From Trifolium pratense (taxonomy: Eukaryota; Streptophyta; Magnoliopsida; Fabales; Fabaceae), in the NCBI RefSeq assembly GCF_020283565.1, contig NC_060060.1, positions 58,327,257 through 58,391,256 of the forward strand: a stretch of 64,000 nt of DNA, read 5' to 3'. This document shows, piece after piece, positions 57,791-64,000 of the stretch (positions within the stretch are counted from its first letter, which is position 1; each line of letters opens with the position of its first letter). Made by a program: the position numbers and the translations under genes. The notes under the pieces are model-generated. The model was not told where the DNA came from, did not search any database, and saw only the letters and a program-made list of their open reading frames with translations.

Positions 57791-58542
57791 AACCAAACCC
57801 TCGTTTCATCTTCCTCACCACCCGACCACCACCGGCGCCGTTCACCCTTGAAACACAGCCCCCGTCTCCAGTCGCGCCGCCTCTCCTCCCGTTCTTATCA
57901 GCTGCCGTCACGATGTAGACGGAGTTTGTGGTGGTACGACCGACTTTATTGGAGTCGCGATGCCACCATGGTTACAGGCGCTGGTTTGGTCCTTTCCGGT
58001 GATTGCCCTTTCTGGTGCGCCCGTGCCGGAGTCAGAGGGTTGCCTTTGTGTTGAGATTGCGCTCGGTTTCAACGAAGTTGGAAGAATTAGTACTGTTCAC
58101 GAATTCATTTGTTGGAAGCTTGTCACGCGCTGGATTCATCGAGACTTGAGTTGCCTGATATTGTTTGAAAGAGCTTAGTGCGTAGATACTCCGTGTTGAC
58201 GGTAGTGGTCGTTCATCGTGCTAATGGGTTTGTTGGTTTTGGTGTTTCTTGTATTTGTGGTGCTCAGCCTCGTCGATTGACGATCTAGCTTTTGATTATG
58301 GTTTTGGTGCTTTCAACAACAAGACGTAATTCTTCAGAGATTGATACATACCTCTATGGTGCTGGGTCTATCTCAATATATGTATCATTCCTTGATTTCG
58401 GACTGTTTAGCGCTTGAAAAAGCCGCCATCGCTTGCTGATAATAGCAGGGAGTAGTGGGTTCCGTGTTGAAGTTGGTTTGTTTCATTGTCATGCGCGCAT
58501 ATGTGTGGACTCACTGGGTTAGGTCTATGTCCCCCCAGTTTT

Positions 58543-58596
<54 letters not shown>

Positions 58597-58650
58597 AAAA
58601 CTGTTTTGTCCATGATGTCTAGATGCTCTTCACCTTATAAAAAAAAATAT
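57791..58650 (+). mobile_element. GC-rich retro-element with A-tail, copy B
   Basis: GC-rich text from about 57795 and the 3' end 'catgatgtctagatgctctt' then 'caccttat' and an A run, as in 51640-52130. A (TA)n expansion sits inside near the 3' end. Frames are open only in short pieces. Could be a non-autonomous LINE-type element or a retro-copied gene fragment. Confidence 0.45.
58541..58600. repeat. (TA)n microsatellite
   Basis: About 26 TA units, bounded by TTTTTGTA and TACAAAAAC, so the whole forms a long perfect palindrome. Confidence 0.95.
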
Positions 58651-58759
58651 GTAAAAATATGCTTTATTAGATACATGAATTGTTCAATTAATCTAAAAAA
58701 ATAGATTTTGCTTATAAATAAGACCAAAGGAATTATACTTTAGCAAGATATATCATTTA

Positions 58760-59351
58760 CACTATGTTTGGTTTGAGAGCAACTGAAAAGATAGAAAGAG
58801 GGAGGATAGAAAGGTTGAAGAATATTTCATTTTCCTTTGTTTGGTTCGTCATAAAAAAGTGAAGGAAATAAAATATTTTGGTGGGATCCACTAAAAAAAC
58901 AATCCACCCAAAACTGAACGGAAAAGGGAAGGAAGCATGCATTTTGCATGAAATGACACAAATACCCACAACAATCTTCATTTTACTTGTTTATTTATTT
59001 AAAAAAAATAAAAATAAAAAACCGTGGCACAAAATTGATTTTTTAACTTACACTACTAAAGTGATATATTTTTTTTCAATTCAATAATTTTTATGTTTTT
59101 CATACATTATAATTAAATACTTATTTTAATATCAATAAAAAAATTATAATTTTTTGTCCAATTACATTCTATTTTTATTTGAGGGTATCTTTGTCATTTT
59201 AAATTCACTTATCTTTTTTGCTCTTACTTTCTTTCCACTTTCTCTTATAACAAACAACTATAAATTCATCTCACTTTTCATTCATTTTCTACTCATTTTC
59301 ATTCCTCCAACATTATTTCCTTTGACTTTCTTTTCACATCCAAACAAAGCA
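58760..59351. mobile_element. PIF/Harbinger-like non-autonomous element
   Basis: Flanked by TTA (58757-58759, 59352-59354). The left end CACTATGTTTGGTTTGAGAG and the complement of the right end TGCTTTGTTTGGATGTGA are inverted copies with mismatches. The TTA target and TTTGTTTGG-like ends fit the Tourist/PIF type. The ORF inside is AT-rich and not recognisable. Confidence 0.5.
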
Positions 59352-59359
59352 TTAATGTT

Positions 59360-60300
59360 ACTCTTTAATACTAACTCAAAGCTTACCAGCTAACTATATA
59401 CAACAACAAGGAGTATATTTCTCATGAACATGTAATTTAATACTACTTACTAATGAAGGTCACATGCAATAGTCTTATCAACATGCAAGCATTGATACTT
59501 TGGGTCTCCTCTATCAAAATTGTGTCATGTTCTTGCATTAGTATAGTTTGGGATTTAAGAGTGATGGGACATGGTTTTGTGCTAATTAATGAAATGTAAG
59601 TATGGCTTCTAGCATATTTATTGCTACTAATCTTGAGAGAGTATTGATGCTAACATACAACCATATCGTCTACCTTTACTATCACATTTGCGCTTCAATA
59701 CTCCCTCTAATAAAGATATAAATTTTGTAAAAGATGGATAAATCAAAATATCCTTACAAAAACAAAAAAATTCCGCACGCAAATACTTTGTTGAAAGTTG
59801 AAACCAAAGTATCCTTTCAACTTTAATATTTTCTAAACATAAAATAACTTAGCATAGCAAACCATAAAACATATTCAATCACATATTTTATCATGCTTGA
59901 ACAAAAACATATCAACAATATTTTTAAATCCAAAATTTACTGGGTCAATAAGTTCCATACAATAAAATGTTTTAATGCAAAAATACTCTTTCCTGATAAT
60001 AGAATAAAAGGTTTTAACTAAAAATATACTCTTTTAGGAATTGTCATTACTCAACATGAAAAATATAATGAGTTTAAATTCTCATTATAGACAACTATGT
60101 GTTGCTTTTTTTTTTTTGAAAATTAATATATAAAATCAATTTTAAAATTCCAACATCGTTAGGACATTTTATAAAACTTTTTGTTATCCAAGAAGACATC
60201 AAAACAATTTTTCATAAACTAATTCCTTAACAGACACAAACTCAGAAGAAGGGAAAAAAAAGTCATCGGTATCAAAAGAAAATAATACGACTAGTTTTTA
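59360..60300. other. AT-rich intergenic stretch
   Basis: Nothing that I can name. Confidence 0.4.
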
Positions 60301-60302
60301 TT

Positions 60303-60497
60303 ATGAACAACAAAGGCCTATATTCTAAAAGATTGTGGGATTATTTTAGCTATAAGTTTTTAAACAAATTTATTAGGAGACGAGCGAACGAAGTAGCTCA
60401 TAGACTTGTTCCGATGGTGACATCTCTAACTAGTTTTTATAATTTTATCGATATTCGAAAATGTATTTTTGGTGTTATTTTGAAAGAAATGAGATAA
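60303..60497 (+). mobile_element. LINE RNase H C-terminal relic
   Basis: Reads FIRRRANEVAHRLVPMVTSL then SFYNFIDIRKCIFGVILKEM, closely parallel to the end of the LINE at 30039-30371 (FIRRQANEVAHRLAGAATSL). Only the last ~60 codons survive, in plus orientation. Confidence 0.75.
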
Positions 60498-60778
60498 GTA
60501 ATATTGTTGGATCATCGGGCCAATTCATATGGACCCCTTTTATTTTTTCTTTACCACCGCCATTACAACAACATAGCATTCGTGAGTTTTGTGAAGTTAA
60601 TTTCTCGCAACATATATTTCATAGGATTTTTCTGGTGATTAATTGACAACAATAGCTGGATATACTAATACATAATTTGAATTAAATTTTATATATATTA
60701 AAATAGATGAAATAAAAAGCAAATTATTTTATTTATTATACATGCAAGGAGGAAAGTAAACAAAGTCTAATATACTAG

Positions 60779-62075
60779 TTACACTTTGCTACAATCAGTA
60801 GGCTTAAAGGACACAGTTTTTTGTTGAATGTCATAACCAACCAAGAAATTTTGTTGAGCTATATTTCCAAAGATGGGTAAGGTCTGCTGAGTTGATGCAA
60901 AAGCTAAACAAACAACACCATCACTAACAGCAACAAAAGTATTAATAGGAAGCAACTTAACATCCGCGCCTTGAAAGTGTGCTGTGATTATGGGAAAATC
61001 ATATTTGTCTGATGTAAGAGTAAAACAAAGTTTTAATTCTTGAATAGGACTGTCAGCACGATCTAGTTTCACCACTTCTAAAACGGCTGATTCCAAATTG
61101 CTATAAACGTCAGGTGGTAAAAGCGTCAAAGTTGTACCTGAATCAATTATGATATTACCCTCCTCGGAATCACCTAAAAATGATGTTCCGTATTTGACTC
61201 TTTTGTTTCCAACGGTGAATGATTCCAATGTCAAATAGTAGAAAACTGGTGGATTCTTTTTCACTATAGGAGTTGACAAAACACCATCTCCTGAAACCAC
61301 AGCGGCATCTCCAAAATTGAGTTTTGTGGTCGTGTTTGACCCACGAAAGGATGATGGCAACAAGCAATAAGAAAATTTTCCACCAATTGAAGATCCCAAT
61401 TGTGTTATAAGAGACACTGGTCCACCACCAAGGCCAACTATCCCAGAGCTTTGACCTCGAAACGACATTATATTGTCTGTTCCACATCCTATCACAGTTT
61501 TAGGAAACGAAATAGGACGACCAGTAGTGGATTCCAATGTAAGAGTTTCAAGACTAAGAGCTCCTTCAGAATGTGATCGATCACCGTAATTAATAGTATA
61601 TTGACAATTATTGCTATTACAAGAGGAATCTCTTACGGATTGACATAGGTCAGACGAACAAGGAAATGTTTTTGTAAGTTAATGATTTTGATGGATTAAA
61701 TTTCGGAGATGTTTGGTTGAAACATGAGTCACAAGGTTCACATTGAAGCCAAACAATGTCACTACCGGTATCAGCAACACCGTATAACTTAAATGGAGGG
61801 GTACCAACTGAATAGGTCATGAGATACTCACCAGCATCGGGGATTACAGTTGATTCAGGTGTACTTGTTGTGAGGGAAACTTTGTTCAAATGATATGCAC
61901 GGTTGATGGAACGACGTGCAGCATTGATAATATGTTCATACTTATTTTGTGTGGGCTTGTAAAGTGGTGATTTTGGAGAGTCACGATGAATAAGTTCAAC
62001 ACTAAAACCATGGTTTAGAGCATGAGAGAAAGAAAAAACTAAACAAATGGAACAATGAATTCTTTGATCCTGCAT
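60779..62075 (-). pseudogene. Nepenthesin/CDR1-like aspartic protease, one-base frameshift
   Basis: A pepsin-like (A1B) endopeptidase, normally secreted. From ATG 62075: a short hydrophobic leader (ICLVFSFSHA), propeptide start FSVELIHRDSPKSPLYKPT, first catalytic Asp in VADTGSDIVWLQC, and Cys-rich insert CEPCDSCFNQ. Near 61660 one extra base (TCCTTGTTCG where TCCTGTTCG keeps frame) gives a stop after ISLFV. The next frame continues SDLCQSVRDSSCNSNNCQY without interruption to the second Asp (IIIDSGTTLTLLP) and the end (QKTVSFKPTDCSKV, stop at 60779). Without the extra base the product is ~430 aa, usual for the family, in a single exon. It is either a recent pseudogene or a sequencing error. 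Confidence 0.85.
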
Positions 62076-62099
62076 ATATTTTAGACAAATCAAATTTGG

Positions 62100-63759
62100 A
62101 TGATTTATTTATAAATGACTAATTTAATAATTTCAAAAATAACAAAATCTCATTTAAAATAAGAAATAATAATAAAAAAAAACTTAGAGAAATATTCATC
62201 AACATAAATCAATCTAAAAAATCCATTAGAATCATTTCAACTGAGAAGGGTATAACATTTCTGTTAAAGTCTTTCACAACCCACAATCTAATGACTTTTC
62301 CTTTGATGTTCTAGGAAGATTTTGAAGAGTTACATCAGAAAATTTGTCAAAGGTTTTCCCCAGTGTTGACAGCCATTTTGAAAAACGATTTTGAAAAGTG
62401 GAAGAAGAAGAAGAAGAAGATATTAGATTGTGATGTGAGTAGCTCTTCAACAAAATCCCCTATTTAGAGATGGTATATACGGTATTAAAATATTCAGGAA
62501 TTTGAAAATTTCAATTTGAAATTGAAATAGAAAACTATACTTATTCAAACATACATTGACATAAAATACTAAAGAATTTCTTCCATCTGGTTAGCCATTG
62601 TTGCGAAGGGAAACAACTCAGAGATGAAATCATGAATCAAATATCAATTTCTGAAAAAGGAGAACAAAGGGTAATGGAGAAATGTAGTTAGGATTCAACC
62701 TTTTGTAAACTTAGGATTGTTTTGAGATTGTAGGATAAGATGTTTTCTAATTTGAATCCAATTTTGGTGAAAGTTGACTTATTTTTGGGCTACTGTGTGT
62801 TGTTTGTGAGAGAGACATATGCATATTTGTGTTGACCAAGTGTGAAGAACGAATCTTGGCCTTCCCTTGGTTTGGATCGGGCCGTTCTGATAGGGCCTTG
62901 TTGAAGTTGGCCCAAAACAAAACCGAGCTTGCATTTCTTCCTCTTCCTTTGCACATGATGTTTGCTATAAGACTATGTACAATGGTTTTGTTTCTCATCA
63001 CCCTCCTTTTTCACTTTTTAAACTCCACATCATTTTTTCTCTCTTCCATCTAATAATTCAACAATCATTCAACTTTTACTCACTACAATGGTTTTGTTTA
63101 ATCAAATTCAACACCCTACCCCACCACTTTTATTTCATATTCTTATTTTCTTTTATGTTTTTGTTTTTGTGATTATATATTAATAATAATTATCGATTGA
63201 AATTAAATTAAAATAATTAAGAGTTAAATAATTTTTTTTCTAATTTAATAAATTATTTGAATTTCATTTTTAAAATTTTATATTCTTAATTAATTTTTTT
63301 CTTGCAAGTAATAAAGACGAGATATAAGGATAATCATTATTAAAACAAATAAACCTACACTAGACAACTATTTAATATTTTTTCCAACAATCCCATTGTA
63401 AGTAGTCTACGTGGCTAAAAATTTGAACTCTTGTGAAAAAGTGAATTCCTATGTGGATAGCTTTAAAATGTGACACTTGTAAAAATCCACCTTTGGTGCA
63501 TATTAGAGTTATCTAGTGTAGTATTTTTTAATGATTATTTTGGAGACATGTTTAGAACATTATAAAAAATTTCTCGGAAAAAATTGAACTCAAAATTTGA
63601 TTTATAAGTCGAGATTTTTGGTACTTTATCTTTATTGTTAGAAATTTAAAATATTAATATTTAATTTTTCTCATTTTAAAAAATTATAAACTTTTGTAAA
63701 TAAACTTTTTATAGTATTCTAAACATGACTGAAAAAATTATTCAAAACTTTAAAAGTTT
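62100..63759. other. Upstream and intergenic AT-rich stretch
   Basis: The first ~400 bp would be the protease promoter. A GAA-repeat (62403-62420) and a TATA-like CTAAATAGG (minus, near 62463) are the only landmarks. 62965-63135 repeats 'acaatggttttgttt' twice. No gene seen. Confidence 0.35.
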
Positions 63760-63910
63760 AATTATAATAAAACATTTTTTAAAATTTTGAAAAATTGTAG
63801 AGACTAAAATTATGTGCATAAAAGTTTTGCAGGGATCAAAACACGTCACTTTTTTTATAGAGACCAAAAACAAAATTTGTTAATTTTGTAAAGACTAAAA
63901 CATATTTATC
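63760..63910. repeat. Dispersed AT-rich repeat, copy 2
   Basis: Same orientation and order of words as 1-180 ('gggatcaaaacacgtcact', 'accaaaaacaaaatttgtta'). Confidence 0.4.
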
Positions 63911-64000
63911 CTTTTTTTTTTATAGTAAATGCAATATCCTATTAAGTGGCCCTACTTCATTGGCTTTAAATGGCCCAACATCATAAATATCACGGACGGA

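Noticed and set aside
57782..58178. Overlapping ORFs of 90 and 72 codons in the GC-rich island
   Set aside because: Low-information Arg/Ser-rich translation; the island looks like an A-tailed retro-element, not a gene.

Overview
This is nuclear DNA from a flowering plant. It is AT-rich and intron-bearing, and it is packed with plant transposable elements: Ty1/copia, Ty3/gypsy, L1-type LINEs, SINEs, hAT, CACTA, Mutator-like, Stowaway-like and Helitron. The repeat families and the protein style of the host genes suggest a legume, perhaps of the clover/Medicago/pea group. That assignment is an inference from recognition, not from a search.

Only three host genes are convincing. (1) A 3-ketoacyl-CoA synthase (KCS) on the + strand, with two exons (22682-23338 and 26092-26859). 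It is a very-long-chain fatty-acid elongation enzyme of the ER. (2) A nonaspanin / transmembrane-9 superfamily protein (TMN) on the - strand, with seven coding exons between 42489 and 38306. Their lengths sum exactly to an open frame of 590 codons plus stop. (3) A nepenthesin/CDR1-type aspartic protease on the - strand (62075-60779), broken by one extra base near 61660. They belong to unrelated pathways and nothing suggests joint regulation.

Layout. 1-6600 holds small elements: a SINE, a TIR element, LTR relics, a Stowaway-like MITE, a 996-bp hAT element carrying a 41-bp minisatellite, and a second MITE. 6608-19764 is a decayed copia element with 5-bp target duplications. It is interrupted at 9332-17865 by a very young, non-autonomous gypsy element that has gag, protease and a second ORF but no reverse transcriptase, RNase H or integrase. 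19800-22640 has SINEs, a palindromic MITE and a TIR element that stops next to the KCS TATA box. 22650-26860 is KCS. 26860-38300 is intergenic, with SINEs, an L1-type LINE and a solo LTR. 38300-42500 is TMN. 42950-50600 contains a LINE relic and a 4.1-kb CACTA element with palindromic subterminal arrays and Ulp1-protease exons, itself next to the end of another CACTA element. 51170-54000 has two Mutator-like foldback MITEs and a Helitron. 54640-57790 is a duplicated intergenic segment whose first copy was split by a SINE, a TIR element and a LINE. 57790-60660 has further elements, then comes the protease gene, then AT-rich sequence to the end.

Most element boundaries rest on target-site duplications that I could read directly. 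Family names come from motifs and would need database confirmation. The most unusual observation is a CG-rich palindrome array placed just upstream of a TATA box in both LTRs of the young gypsy element. A diverged copy of the same array lies between gag-pro and the second ORF, where it could act as an internal promoter.
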